DNA from: Actimicrobium sp034313845 | Lineage (GTDB): Bacteria > Pseudomonadota > Gammaproteobacteria > Burkholderiales > Burkholderiaceae_D | DNA: 64,000 nt | Assembly: GCF_034313845.1 (NCBI RefSeq) | Contig: NZ_JAVIWN010000004.1 | Strand: one strand, 5' to 3' | Program-made: the position numbers and the translations under genes | In this document: piece after piece, positions 6,686 through 15,088 of the stretch | Position numbering within the stretch: position 1 is the first letter of the stretch | Layout of the letters: each line of letters begins with the position of its first letter | Notes under the pieces: generated by a model | Seen by the model: only the letters and a program-made list of their open reading frames with translations | Database searches by the model: none | Told to the model about the DNA's origin: nothing

Positions 6686-8998
6686 ATGCACATCACACCT
6701 TTCGTCTTGCTGGCTGGCGTCACCTGTGCGCCTGCCGTCCTTGCACAAACCCTTTCCGAGGCACCCACCCGCAACCTCGGCACCGTCACCGTAACTAGCC
6801 CGCAACCGAGTTCGCTGCCCTCGCAAATCCCGACCACGATGGAAGGCATTACCGGCAAGCAGATCGAAGCCACCGTCAATGCCACCGACAGTGAAGACGC
6901 GCTGAAGTATTTTCCGAGCCTGCTGGTACGCAAGCGCTACATCGGCGACTACAACCATGCGGTGCTGTCGAGCCGCGCGTCCGGCACCGGCAACAGCGCC
7001 CGCTCGGCGGTCTATGCCGACGGCATCCTGCTGTCGAATTACCTCGGCAATGGCGCGACGTACGCGCCGCGCTGGGGGTTGGTCACGCCGGAAGAAATCG
7101 CGCGCGCCGACGTCATGTACGGCCCGTTCTCGGCGGCCTATCCGGGCAACTCGGTCGGTGCCGTGGTTGATATCGTGACGCGCATGCCGCAGCAGTTCGA
7201 GGCGCATGTGAAGGCCGGTTATTTCTCGCAACCGTTCGAGCTGTACAACACCGGCAGTACCTACAACGGCTATCAGACCAGCGCCTCGCTGGGCAACAAG
7301 TCAGGTGACTGGTCGTGGTGGTTCAATGTCAACCACACCGACAGCCATGGCCAGCCACTGACCTTCCCGACCCGCGCTCTGAGCACCAGCGCGCCCGCCG
7401 CCAATGCAGTCGCCGTGACAGGAGCCGTGCCGGGCCTGGATCGCACCGGCACGCCGTGGCTACTCCTCGGCACCGCGACCGAGTACCACACGATTCAGGA
7501 TCATGCGAAGGTCAAGCTGGCCTACGATTTTTCGCCCACTATCCGGGCCAGCTACACGCTGGGTTACTGGCAAAACAGTTCCGAGGGACGGCCCGATTCC
7601 TACCTGCGCAATGCTGCGACTGGCGCAGTCGTGACCTCCGGCCCGATCAGCATCAATGGCAAAGGGTATGCACTCACACCGGCCGATTTCAATCTGAGCA
7701 ATGAAGCGATCGAACATGTGATGCATGGTCTGTCGGTCAAATCGAATACCAAGGGCACATGGGATTGGGAAGCGGCGGCCAGTCTGTACAGCTATCAGAA
7801 AGACCAGCTGCGCGCCGCGACGGTCGCGCTGCCGACGGCACTGTCGGGCGGTGCCGGTACCATTCAGGATCAGGATGGTACTGGCTGGCATACGCTGGCA
7901 CTCAAGGGTATCTGGCGCCCTACCGGCATCGGTGGCGCGCACATCGCCGACTTCGGTTATCAGCAAGAGAATTACAAACTGCACGTGCTGAAATCGAATA
8001 TCGCCGGTGACTGGCGCAGCGATGCAGCGGGCTCGCTCAACAATGAAGTCGGCGGCAACGCGCAATTGCGCAGCCTGTATGCGCAGGACCGCTGGACCCT
8101 GACGCCGCAATGGCAAGCGGTACTCGGCCTGCGTGCCGAGAACTGGACTGCCTCCGATGGCTTTACCCGCTACTCGGCGACCAGCACGGCCAATGCCAGC
8201 TATGGCAATCGCACCGAAAACTTCTTTTCGCCGAAAGCCGCGCTGTCGTATCGTTGGTCCGACGACACCGTGCTGAAAGCCTCGACCGGACGCGCGGTGC
8301 GCATGCCGACGGTCTCCGAGTTGTACGGCGCGACCGCGACCATCAATTCGCAATACATCAATGACCCGAACCTGAAGCCCGAAAAATCCTGGACCAGCGA
8401 ACTGACCGCCGAAAAAGACCTCGCCAGCGGCCTGTTGCGGATGACCTTCTTTACCGAGAACGTGCATGACGCGCTGTACTCGCAAACCACGTTCGACACC
8501 ACCGCCAACAGCAACATCAGCCGCGTGCAGAACGTCACGCGGATGCAGACCAACGGCGTCGAAGTGGCCTTCAGCGGTGTCGATGTCGCACTGCGCGGAC
8601 TTGACCTGTCGGGCAGCGTCACCTATGCCGATTCGCGCATCAAGGAAAACAGCGGCTTCGTCCGGGTGGCCGGCGACACCATCGGCAAATATCAGCCACG
8701 CGTGCCGGTCTGGCGTGCCACGGCACTGGCGAGTTATCACATCGATCCGACATGGACCGCCACGGTGGGCGCACGCTACAGCGGCAACCAGTTCTCGACG
8801 CTCAACAACGAAGACACCAACGGCTTTGCGTATCAGGGCTCGAGCAAGTACTTCACCACCGACTTGCGGGTGCGCTACCAGCTGGCCAAACAGTGGACGG
8901 CGTCGTTTGGCATCGACAACCTGAACAACTACCAGTACTGGAATTTCCATCCGTATCCGCAGCGCAGCTATAGCGCGGAATTGAAGTTTGACTTATGA
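6686..8998 (+). CDS. TonB-dependent outer-membrane receptor
   Basis: The 770-residue protein has a short signal peptide (ending APAVLAQ near residue 21), a plug domain (about 35-165, with SSRASGTGNSARSAVYADG) and a beta-barrel with a terminal aromatic pattern (SAELKFDL). It lies in an apparent operon with the DUF2946 gene upstream and a PepSY membrane protein downstream, whose start overlaps its stop by four bases (ATGA). The ATG at 6686 follows AAGAAGAAG at good spacing; an in-frame GTG 30 bases upstream has no such site. The context suggests uptake of a metal or metal chelate, copper or nickel, but the receptor sequence alone does not say which. Confidence 0.88.
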   Translation: MHITPFVLLAGVTCAPAVLAQTLSEAPTRNLGTVTVTSPQPSSLPSQIPTTMEGITGKQIEATVNATDSEDALKYFPSLLVRKRYIGDYNHAVLSSRASGTGNSARSAVYADGILLSNYLGNGATYAPRWGLVTPEEIARADVMYGPFSAAYPGNSVGAVVDIVTRMPQQFEAHVKAGYFSQPFELYNTGSTYNGYQTSASLGNKSGDWSWWFNVNHTDSHGQPLTFPTRALSTSAPAANAVAVTGAVPGLDRTGTPWLLLGTATEYHTIQDHAKVKLAYDFSPTIRASYTLGYWQNSSEGRPDSYLRNAATGAVVTSGPISINGKGYALTPADFNLSNEAIEHVMHGLSVKSNTKGTWDWEAAASLYSYQKDQLRAATVALPTALSGGAGTIQDQDGTGWHTLALKGIWRPTGIGGAHIADFGYQQENYKLHVLKSNIAGDWRSDAAGSLNNEVGGNAQLRSLYAQDRWTLTPQWQAVLGLRAENWTASDGFTRYSATSTANASYGNRTENFFSPKAALSYRWSDDTVLKASTGRAVRMPTVSELYGATATINSQYINDPNLKPEKSWTSELTAEKDLASGLLRMTFFTENVHDALYSQTTFDTTANSNISRVQNVTRMQTNGVEVAFSGVDVALRGLDLSGSVTYADSRIKENSGFVRVAGDTIGKYQPRVPVWRATALASYHIDPTWTATVGARYSGNQFSTLNNEDTNGFAYQGSSKYFTTDLRVRYQLAKQWTASFGIDNLNNYQYWNFHPYPQRSYSAELKFDL

Positions 8999-10284
8999 AG
9001 CCTGCCCTGACACTGCAGCAAGCGCAACGCAAAAGCCTGTTCTGGCGACTGCATTTCTGGGCTGCGCTGATCGCGTCGCCGTTCGTGCTGGTGGCGACGC
9101 TGACCGGCATCCTGTACATCTTCACGCCGCAGATCGAAGCGGTGCTGTACCGGCAGCTCGACCAGGTCAGCCCGGTGGCGGCGACCCGTTCGCTTGACGA
9201 CAGCGTCGCCGCCGCGATTACCGCCGCACCCGCCGGTGCAGTACTGCAATCGGTACTGCCCGCTGCCGCAGCCGGAGCGAGCACGCAAGTGCAGTTTGCA
9301 CCAGCGATGGCCGGCATGCCGGGACATGAAGGACATGGCACGACGACGGTGGTGTATGTCGATCCGGCCACCGCGCAGGTGCTGGGCAGCATGGCCAGCG
9401 GCGAGCGCTTCGGTAGCTGGTCAAAAAAACTGCACTCGCGCTTGCTGCAAAATGACAACTGGCGCTGGATGATCGAGCTGGCGGCGAGCTCGCTGACGGT
9501 GATGCTGGTCAGCGGAATTTACCTGTGGTGGCCGCGCGGTATGCGCAAGGGATTGCCGCAAGCGAACGCGCGTGGCCGGACCCGCTGGCAGCAATGGCAT
9601 GGTTTTGTCGGCGTCGCGCTGGCGGCGATGAGCATCATCATTTTGAGCACCGGCCTGACCTGGAGCAAGTACGCAGGTGGCCAGATACGCAGTCTGCGCG
9701 ACCTGACTGGCCAGGCTTCCGCGCCTGTACCAAAGAACCTGCAATCGACCGCAGGCATCGCGCCGCTCGGCTGGCAGGCCGCGCTGGATACTGCCCGTCT
9801 TCATGCTCCCGCGATTGCGTTGCAACTGACACCGCCACGCGGCGCACGCGGCACCTGGAACATCACCAGCATCGATCGCAGCCAGCCGCTGCGACGCGTC
9901 GACCTGATCCTCGATGCGGGTACCGGCGCGCTGTTGTATCAGTCTGGCTGGGACCAGCAAACCGCATTCGGCAAGGCCACGGCACTGGGCATCCCGTTTC
10001 ATCGCGGCGAATTTGGCTGGTGGAATCAGGCCTTGCTGCTGGTGTTCGGACTGAGCGTGCTGTTTTCGCTGGGGTCGGGCTGGATAATGTATTTCAAGCG
10101 GCAACGTGCCGGCGCGTCCGGCTTGCCGCGCGTGTTGCCGGGAGCATGGCGCGCGGTACCGGTCGGGGCATGGCTTGGCGCAGCGGTCCTGTGCGTCGGG
10201 CTGCCGTTGCTGGCGATCTCGGCGGCATTCCTGCTGTTGCTGGAAGCGATGCTGGCTCTACCCCGGCACCGGCAAATGCGCTAG
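8995..10284 (+). CDS. PepSY-associated transmembrane protein (PiuB-like)
   Basis: The 429-residue inner-membrane protein has four or five membrane helices: about residues 25-47, 160-180, 205-225, 345-365 and 385-410. It has periplasmic PepSY regions, including VVYVDPATAQVLG near residue 119 and the conserved WWPRG after the second helix. This architecture matches PepSY_TM proteins encoded beside siderophore or metal TonB receptors, thought to help reduce or release the metal. A Met/His-rich segment at about residues 105-114 (M-A-G-M-P-G-H-E-G-H) lies in the first periplasmic loop and could bind metal. Its start overlaps the receptor stop, so translation is coupled. Confidence 0.85.
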   Translation: MKPALTLQQAQRKSLFWRLHFWAALIASPFVLVATLTGILYIFTPQIEAVLYRQLDQVSPVAATRSLDDSVAAAITAAPAGAVLQSVLPAAAAGASTQVQFAPAMAGMPGHEGHGTTTVVYVDPATAQVLGSMASGERFGSWSKKLHSRLLQNDNWRWMIELAASSLTVMLVSGIYLWWPRGMRKGLPQANARGRTRWQQWHGFVGVALAAMSIIILSTGLTWSKYAGGQIRSLRDLTGQASAPVPKNLQSTAGIAPLGWQAALDTARLHAPAIALQLTPPRGARGTWNITSIDRSQPLRRVDLILDAGTGALLYQSGWDQQTAFGKATALGIPFHRGEFGWWNQALLLVFGLSVLFSLGSGWIMYFKRQRAGASGLPRVLPGAWRAVPVGAWLGAAVLCVGLPLLAISAAFLLLLEAMLALPRHRQMR

Positions 10285-10297
10285 CGTCAGCCCTTCG

Positions 10298-10324
10298 GGT
10301 GGGCACGATAACTCCGTGCCCACC
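10298..10324. repeat. Inverted repeat with 10-bp arms after the PepSY gene
   Basis: GGTGGGCACG at 10298-10307 pairs perfectly with CGTGCCCACC at 10315-10324 around a seven-base loop. There is no U-run after it, so it is not a classic intrinsic terminator. It resembles a second kind of REP-like palindrome and sits 24 bases before the 27-bp repeat pair. Confidence 0.7.
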
Positions 10325-10343
10325 CTACCTAATGCCAGGTATC

Positions 10344-10420
10344 GTAGGGTGCAATAACTGCAGGGCATTGCACCGCAAACGGAGCATTCGGTGCAATGCC
10401 CTGCGGTTATTGCACCCTAC
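10344..10420. repeat. Inverted pair of REP-like palindromes, copies 2 and 3
   Basis: Two 27-bp units (10348-10374 and 10390-10416) face each other across 15 bases, and with the flanking GTAG/CTAC they form 31-base near-perfect inverted arms. The pair fills the gap between the convergent PepSY and response-regulator genes. The outer CTA of the right arm (10417-10419) provides the TAG stop codon of the response regulator, so the repeat abuts or has replaced the gene's original end. A bidirectional transcription-stop role is plausible. Confidence 0.8.
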
Positions 10421-11058
10421 AGCCGCAGCAAGCCGTGTCGCGCGGCGAGATGCATCAGCTGGACATCATTTTCGGCGGCCAGCTTCTGACGGATCGAGGT
10501 CAGGTTGTTGAGTACGGTCTTCGGGCTGAGCTGCATCGACGTCGCAATCGTGTTGGCCGATTCGCCCTGTACGCGCATGCGCAGCACATCGAATTCGCGC
10601 GGCGTAAGCTGGGCGAAGGCGCTGGTGTCATCGCTGGCGGCTTCGGCCAGCACTTGCGCTATCGCTGGGGAAAACACACGCTTGCCGGCGGCGACACCGC
10701 GAATGCCGTCGATGACGTCTTCCGGTTCGCAATGTTTGCTCAGATAGCCGTGCGCGCCACTGCGCAACGCCTGCGTGATATGGCCACCATCTTCATGCAT
10801 CGACAGCACCAGGATTTTGAGTGCTGGCCGACGCGCCAGCATGCCGCGTATGGCTTCGATGCCGCTGCTACCTTTGAGGCTCAAATCGACCAGCGCAACA
10901 TCGGCCTCAACCTGCGCAACCAGCGCATTGGCCTCGTCGGCGCGGGCGGCGACACCAACGACCTGCAGGCCGGGTTCGGCGTCGAGCAGGCGACGATAAC
11001 CGTCACGCACGCTGGCGTGGTCATCGACCAGGATGATGCGCAGGGTGGGCTCGTTCAT
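10417..11058 (-). CDS. NarL/LuxR-family response regulator
   Basis: The 213-residue protein has a receiver domain (residues 6-122) with acidic VDD at 11-13, phosphoacceptor Asp58 in LVDLS and Lys108 in YLSKH. A LuxR-type helix-turn-helix follows (about 148-207, LTPREFDVLR and SPKTVLNNLTSIRQKL). It overlaps the sensor kinase gene by four bases (ATGA), so the two form a coupled two-component pair. The likely target is the divergent TonB receptor gene at 12528, whose promoter region carries repeated TTCCCG-type motifs. The stop codon is formed by the adjacent REP-like repeat. The signal sensed is unknown. Confidence 0.9.
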   Translation of the reverse strand: MNEPTLRIILVDDHASVRDGYRRLLDAEPGLQVVGVAARADEANALVAQVEADVALVDLSLKGSSGIEAIRGMLARRPALKILVLSMHEDGGHITQALRSGAHGYLSKHCEPEDVIDGIRGVAAGKRVFSPAIAQVLAEAASDDTSAFAQLTPREFDVLRMRVQGESANTIATSMQLSPKTVLNNLTSIRQKLAAENDVQLMHLAARHGLLRL

Positions 11059-12362
11059 GGGGTTTCCTCTGAATGAAGTTCGGGTAGCGGCAGGCGAATT
11101 TGCAGGCTCAGGCCGTGCGGCTGACGGGGCACGATCTGCAGATTGCCGCCGACCATCAGCAAGCGTTCGGCAATGCCGAGCAGACCGCCGCGGTGCGGCG
11201 CGTCCGCGACCAGACCACCGCCATCATCGTCGATCTGCACACGCAGTTGGCCGCCCTGCGCGGCAATCGTCACCGTACACTGACTGGCCGCGCTGTGTCG
11301 CACGACATTTGTCAGCGCTTCCTGCACGACCCGGTACAACACGACACCCGCCTCGTCGGCCAACAGTGGCAGCGGTGCCGGCAGTATGAGCGCGAAAGCG
11401 ATGCCCGATTCACGCTGCTGCCAGCTGCCGACCAGCTCGCGCAACGCGCTCGTCAGGCCGGGACCGTCCAGGCCGTGCGGTCGCAATTGCATCAGCATCG
11501 CGCGCAATTGCGCGCCGCTGGTACGGACATCGCGACGCAGCTCTTGCGCGCAATCGATGATCTGGCTGGCGGCCAGTTGCTGCGCGTTGCGTTGCAAGTA
11601 GGTTGCCGTGACGCTGATGGCGGTCAGTGTCTGGCCCATCTCGTCGTGCAGATCGCGCGCCAAGGTGCGACGTTCATCTTCCTGCACCTGGATCAACTGG
11701 CGCGAGAGTTGTCGCTGGGTGTCCTGCGCGTGGGCCAGTGCTGCTGCCAGCGCATCGATGGCACCGGCGACGCGGCTGAATTCGCGCAACGCGAAGTGGG
11801 GCAAGGCGGCATCGGCGTCGCCACGCGCCAGCCGCTGCAACCCGGCTTCGAGTTCGCGTACCGGCATCAGTGCGCGATGTGCGGCCCACCAGGCGACCAG
11901 CAACGTGGCACCGGAAAAGAACAGCAGTGTGACCAGCAGTCGTATCGTGTCGACGAGACGCTCTTCCATTTCTGATGAAGGATCGGGCGCAATGCGCAAG
12001 CGCTGGCTGCCCAACTGCACCAGATTGCCGGTGTCTCCGACCGGCACGATGCCTAGCAAGAGAGCCAGCTGACGGCTCATCGCGCTGCGTTCGGCTGGTG
12101 CTGCGGCATCGACCTGACTGATGCTGAGGTGGCGCAATTGACTGCTCGCAAGAATCGTCGCCAGACGCGCGGCAGCGGCTTCCGGTGGCAAGTCGGACGC
12201 GATCTGGCCGGCAGCCAGCAAGACTTCTACCAGTTGTTCCGAGGCGGCCACTTCCGTGCGCACATCCTTGCGCAGCGACAGCAGACTGATCAGCACCATC
12301 ACCAGCAACAGTCCCAGCAACAGCGCGCCAAGGTAACCGACTAACCGTCGTCTCAAATCCAT
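11055..12362 (-). CDS. Membrane sensor histidine kinase (HisKA_3 family)
   Basis: The 435-residue protein starts with a transmembrane helix (about residues 9-30), then a periplasmic sensor region of about 110 residues, and a second helix (about 142-160). A HAMP-like linker follows, then a HisKA_3 dimerisation domain with the phosphoacceptor His239 in ARDLHDEMGQ, and a HATPase domain with VVQEALTNVVRH and IDDDGGG. The architecture matches NarX/UhpB-type kinases that pair with NarL-type regulators. I chose the ATG at 12362, preceded by AGGA; the same frame runs on upstream only as a shadow of the TonB receptor gene. The signal is unknown; the neighbouring receptor suggests a transport substrate or envelope cue. 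Confidence 0.9.
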   Translation of the reverse strand: MDLRRRLVGYLGALLLGLLLVMVLISLLSLRKDVRTEVAASEQLVEVLLAAGQIASDLPPEAAAARLATILASSQLRHLSISQVDAAAPAERSAMSRQLALLLGIVPVGDTGNLVQLGSQRLRIAPDPSSEMEERLVDTIRLLVTLLFFSGATLLVAWWAAHRALMPVRELEAGLQRLARGDADAALPHFALREFSRVAGAIDALAAALAHAQDTQRQLSRQLIQVQEDERRTLARDLHDEMGQTLTAISVTATYLQRNAQQLAASQIIDCAQELRRDVRTSGAQLRAMLMQLRPHGLDGPGLTSALRELVGSWQQRESGIAFALILPAPLPLLADEAGVVLYRVVQEALTNVVRHSAASQCTVTIAAQGGQLRVQIDDDGGGLVADAPHRGGLLGIAERLLMVGGNLQIVPRQPHGLSLQIRLPLPELHSEETP

Positions 12363-12413
12363 CGTTGTTCCTGTCTCAATGCGTTGTTTCGTCCCCGGCG
12401 ACGGCGTCATGGA

Positions 12414-12476
12414 GGGAATTTTTCCCGTGTTTGGCGTGACGTTATCCCGTGCTCGGCGGGAAGCCACGACTATACT
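12414..12476 (+). promoter_or_regulatory. Candidate activator-dependent promoter region of the TonB receptor gene
   Basis: A good -10 hexamer TATACT at 12471-12476 lacks a recognisable -35 at the right spacing. Upstream are a perfect palindrome GGGAA-TTT-TTCCC (12414-12426), direct repeats of CCCGTG at 12424 and 12446 (22 bases apart, two helical turns), and an inverted CGGGAA at 12457-12462. These TTCCCG-type motifs may bind the divergently encoded response regulator. The assignment is an inference from motif layout only. Confidence 0.35.
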
Positions 12477-12527
12477 CGGAGCAACACCGGCTTCAGACCG
12501 GCCACCAGAAAAAATCCCGGAGACTTT

Positions 12528-15053
12528 GTGCACCCATTTCCCCTCAAGCGCGGCCTGCTGGCCTTGTCCGCGGCATTGAGTTCCGCCGCTTTTGCGCAGC
12601 AGGAACCGCCCACCGCCAAGCAGCAATTGGCTGCCGTCGAAGTCATCGGCATCACGCCACTGCCCGGCCTGGGACAGGCGCGCAATGAAATCGCCGCCCC
12701 GGTACAAGTTGCCCGCAAAGGTGACATTGCCACTAGCGGCGCGCTCGATCTGAGCGACTTCATGAATCGGCGTCTCGGCAGCGTGCACGTCAATGAGATG
12801 CAGGGTAATCCGTTCCAGATGGATGTCAGCTATCGCGGCTACACGGCCTCGCCCTTGCTCGGCACGCCGCAAGGCATGTCGGTCTACATGGATGGCGTGC
12901 GCATGAACCAGCCGTTTGGCGACGTGGTCAGCTGGGATTTGATTCCGAGCGGGGCAATCTCGTCGATGACGCTGATGCCGGGCTCGAATCCGCTGTTTGG
13001 CCTCAATACGCTGGGGGGTGCGATCTCGATACAGACCAAGGATGGCCGCAGCGATCCGGGCACCGACCTGCAAGTCACGGCTGGCAGCAATAACCGGCGT
13101 GCACTGGAATTTGAACATGGCGGCTTCAATGACAAAGGCCTGAGCTGGTACGTCGACGCCAACCTGTTTCGTGAAGATGGCTGGCGCGCCACGTCGCCTT
13201 CGGACGTCAAACAGTTATTCAGCAAGCTGGGCTGGCGCAATGCCGACACCGATCTGAAGCTGAGCCTGTCGCATGCCGACACCCGATTGAACGGCAACGG
13301 TCTGCAGGAACAGCGCTTGCTGGGGACTGACCGCGCCAGCGTCTACACCAGTCCCGACATCACGCAAAACCGCTCGACGCTGCTCAACCTCACCGGCAGC
13401 CACAGCGTCAATGACGCACTGCAGTTTTCCGGCAACGTGTATTACCGCGATCTCCGTACCTCGACCTACAACGGCGATATCAATGAAGGGGCGATGGGTC
13501 AGGCTATCGTGCAGCCGTCGGCTGCCGACCAGGCGGCGCTGAGCGCAGCCGGTTACCGTGGCTTTCCGGCCAGCGGTGCGACGACTGCCAACACGCCGTT
13601 TCCGTACTGGACCTGCATCGCGCAAAGCTTGCAGCACGACGAGCCGGCCGAAAAATGCAATGGCCTGATCAACCGCAGCCAGAGCGCACAGCAAAACTAC
13701 GGTGCCTCGGGACAGCTGACATGGTTTGGCACGCTGGCCGGTCAGCGCAACCAGTTCGTCGCCGGTGCCGGCTATGACGCGAGCCGCGTGCAGTTTTCGC
13801 AATCGTCGCAACTCGGTTATATCAATCCGGACCACAGCATCACTGGCGTCAATGCGTTCGGCGATGGCATCAGCGGCGGCACCGTCGATGGTGTGCCATA
13901 CGACACGCGGGTCGACCTGTCCGGCCGCATCCGTACCTGGAGCGTGTTTGCCAGCGACACGATGTCGTTCCGCGACCAGTTGCACCTGACCCTGTCCGGG
14001 CGCTACAACACGACGACGATCCGCAATCGCGATGCGCTGCATGCCGATGGTGATCCGGCTTCGCTCAGCGGCGACCACAAATTCTCGCGCTTCAATCCGG
14101 CCATCGGCCTGACCTGGAGTCCGACCGCCGCCCTTAACGTCTACGCCGGCCTCAATGAAAGCAGTCGCGCGCCGACCGCGATCGAACTCGGTTGCGCCAA
14201 TCCGGACCAGCCCTGCAAATTGCCCAATGCGATGGCCGGCGATCCACCGTTGAATCAGGTCGTCACCCGCACCGCCGAAGCCGGACTGCGCGGCAGCGTG
14301 GCCGGTAATCTGCAATGGAATGCCGGCGTGTTCCATGCCGAAAACCGCAATGACATTCTGTTTGTGGCGGACAACCAGGCCGGCTACGGCTACTTCAAGA
14401 ACTTCGGCAAGACCCAGCGCAAGGGAGTCGAACTGGGCTTGAGCGGCAAGCTCGGCAAGATGACCCTAGGCGCGCAATACACGCTGCTCGATGCCACCTA
14501 CCAGAGCAGCGAGAGCGTCAACGGCAGTAGCAACAGTAGCAATGACACGGCTACCGCCGGCAGGCCCGGCGTCGATGGCGTGATCACGATCCGCCCCGGC
14601 GACCGCATCCCGCTGATCCCGCGCCAACTGCTCAAGCTGTCGGCCGACTATGCCGTCACGCCCCACTTCAACATCAACAGCAACATGGTGGCGATGGCCG
14701 GCGCGCTGGCACGCGGCAATGAAAACAGTGGCCACCAGCCCGATGGCACGACCTATCTCGGGCAGGGCCACAGTGCCGGTTATGCGATCTTCAACCTCGG
14801 TGCGAACTATGCGGTGACACCGCAGTTGCAGTTGATCGGCCAGATCAATAACGTCTTCGACACGCGCTACAACACGGCGGCGCAACTGGGCACAACAGGC
14901 TTCGATGGCAGCGGTAATTTTGTTGCGCGGCCGCTCGGCGGATCGGCTGCCGACGGCTATCCGTCACAGCATTCGACGTTTTATGCCCCCGGTGCCCCGC
15001 GCCTGTTCTGGCTGGGTGTGCGCTATGCGTTTGACAAGGTAGCGGGCGGCTGA
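12528..15053 (+). CDS. TonB-dependent outer-membrane receptor
   Basis: The product is an 841-residue receptor with a signal peptide (residues 1-24, cleaved near SAAFAQ), a plug domain (about 40-165, with VSYRGYTASPLLGTPQGMSV and LFGLNTLGGAISI) and a beta-barrel with a terminal aromatic region. I place the start at the GTG at 12528: GGAGA lies four bases upstream and the signal peptide begins there. A longer in-frame extension to 12384 is arginine-rich and does not look like a leader. The barrel contains two Cys pairs in extracellular-type loops. It is divergent from the two-component genes, which may control it. The substrate is unknown. Confidence 0.85.
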   Translation: MHPFPLKRGLLALSAALSSAAFAQQEPPTAKQQLAAVEVIGITPLPGLGQARNEIAAPVQVARKGDIATSGALDLSDFMNRRLGSVHVNEMQGNPFQMDVSYRGYTASPLLGTPQGMSVYMDGVRMNQPFGDVVSWDLIPSGAISSMTLMPGSNPLFGLNTLGGAISIQTKDGRSDPGTDLQVTAGSNNRRALEFEHGGFNDKGLSWYVDANLFREDGWRATSPSDVKQLFSKLGWRNADTDLKLSLSHADTRLNGNGLQEQRLLGTDRASVYTSPDITQNRSTLLNLTGSHSVNDALQFSGNVYYRDLRTSTYNGDINEGAMGQAIVQPSAADQAALSAAGYRGFPASGATTANTPFPYWTCIAQSLQHDEPAEKCNGLINRSQSAQQNYGASGQLTWFGTLAGQRNQFVAGAGYDASRVQFSQSSQLGYINPDHSITGVNAFGDGISGGTVDGVPYDTRVDLSGRIRTWSVFASDTMSFRDQLHLTLSGRYNTTTIRNRDALHADGDPASLSGDHKFSRFNPAIGLTWSPTAALNVYAGLNESSRAPTAIELGCANPDQPCKLPNAMAGDPPLNQVVTRTAEAGLRGSVAGNLQWNAGVFHAENRNDILFVADNQAGYGYFKNFGKTQRKGVELGLSGKLGKMTLGAQYTLLDATYQSSESVNGSSNSSNDTATAGRPGVDGVITIRPGDRIPLIPRQLLKLSADYAVTPHFNINSNMVAMAGALARGNENSGHQPDGTTYLGQGHSAGYAIFNLGANYAVTPQLQLIGQINNVFDTRYNTAAQLGTTGFDGSGNFVARPLGGSAADGYPSQHSTFYAPGAPRLFWLGVRYAFDKVAGG

Positions 15054-15088
15054 CGCCGGGCAGCCCTCTTGTGCAGGGTGGTCCATCG

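Noticed and set aside
7460..8950. A 496-codon open frame antisense to the second TonB receptor
   Set aside because: It is a GC-rich shadow frame. The sense strand encodes a complete TonB receptor with signal peptide, plug and barrel, and the antisense product has no recognisable domain.
10344..10420. CRISPR-like repeats
   Set aside because: The units are palindromes in inverted pairs, without regular spacers or cas genes, so they are REP-like elements.
12363..13118. N-terminal extension of the histidine kinase frame upstream of 12362
   Set aside because: The extension runs through the TonB receptor gene on the other strand and has no domain. The ATG at 12362 has AGGA upstream and gives a normal sensor kinase N-terminus.
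13215..14336. A 373-codon open frame antisense to the third TonB receptor
   Set aside because: Same reason: no domain or ribosome-binding site, and it lies wholly inside a well-supported gene.
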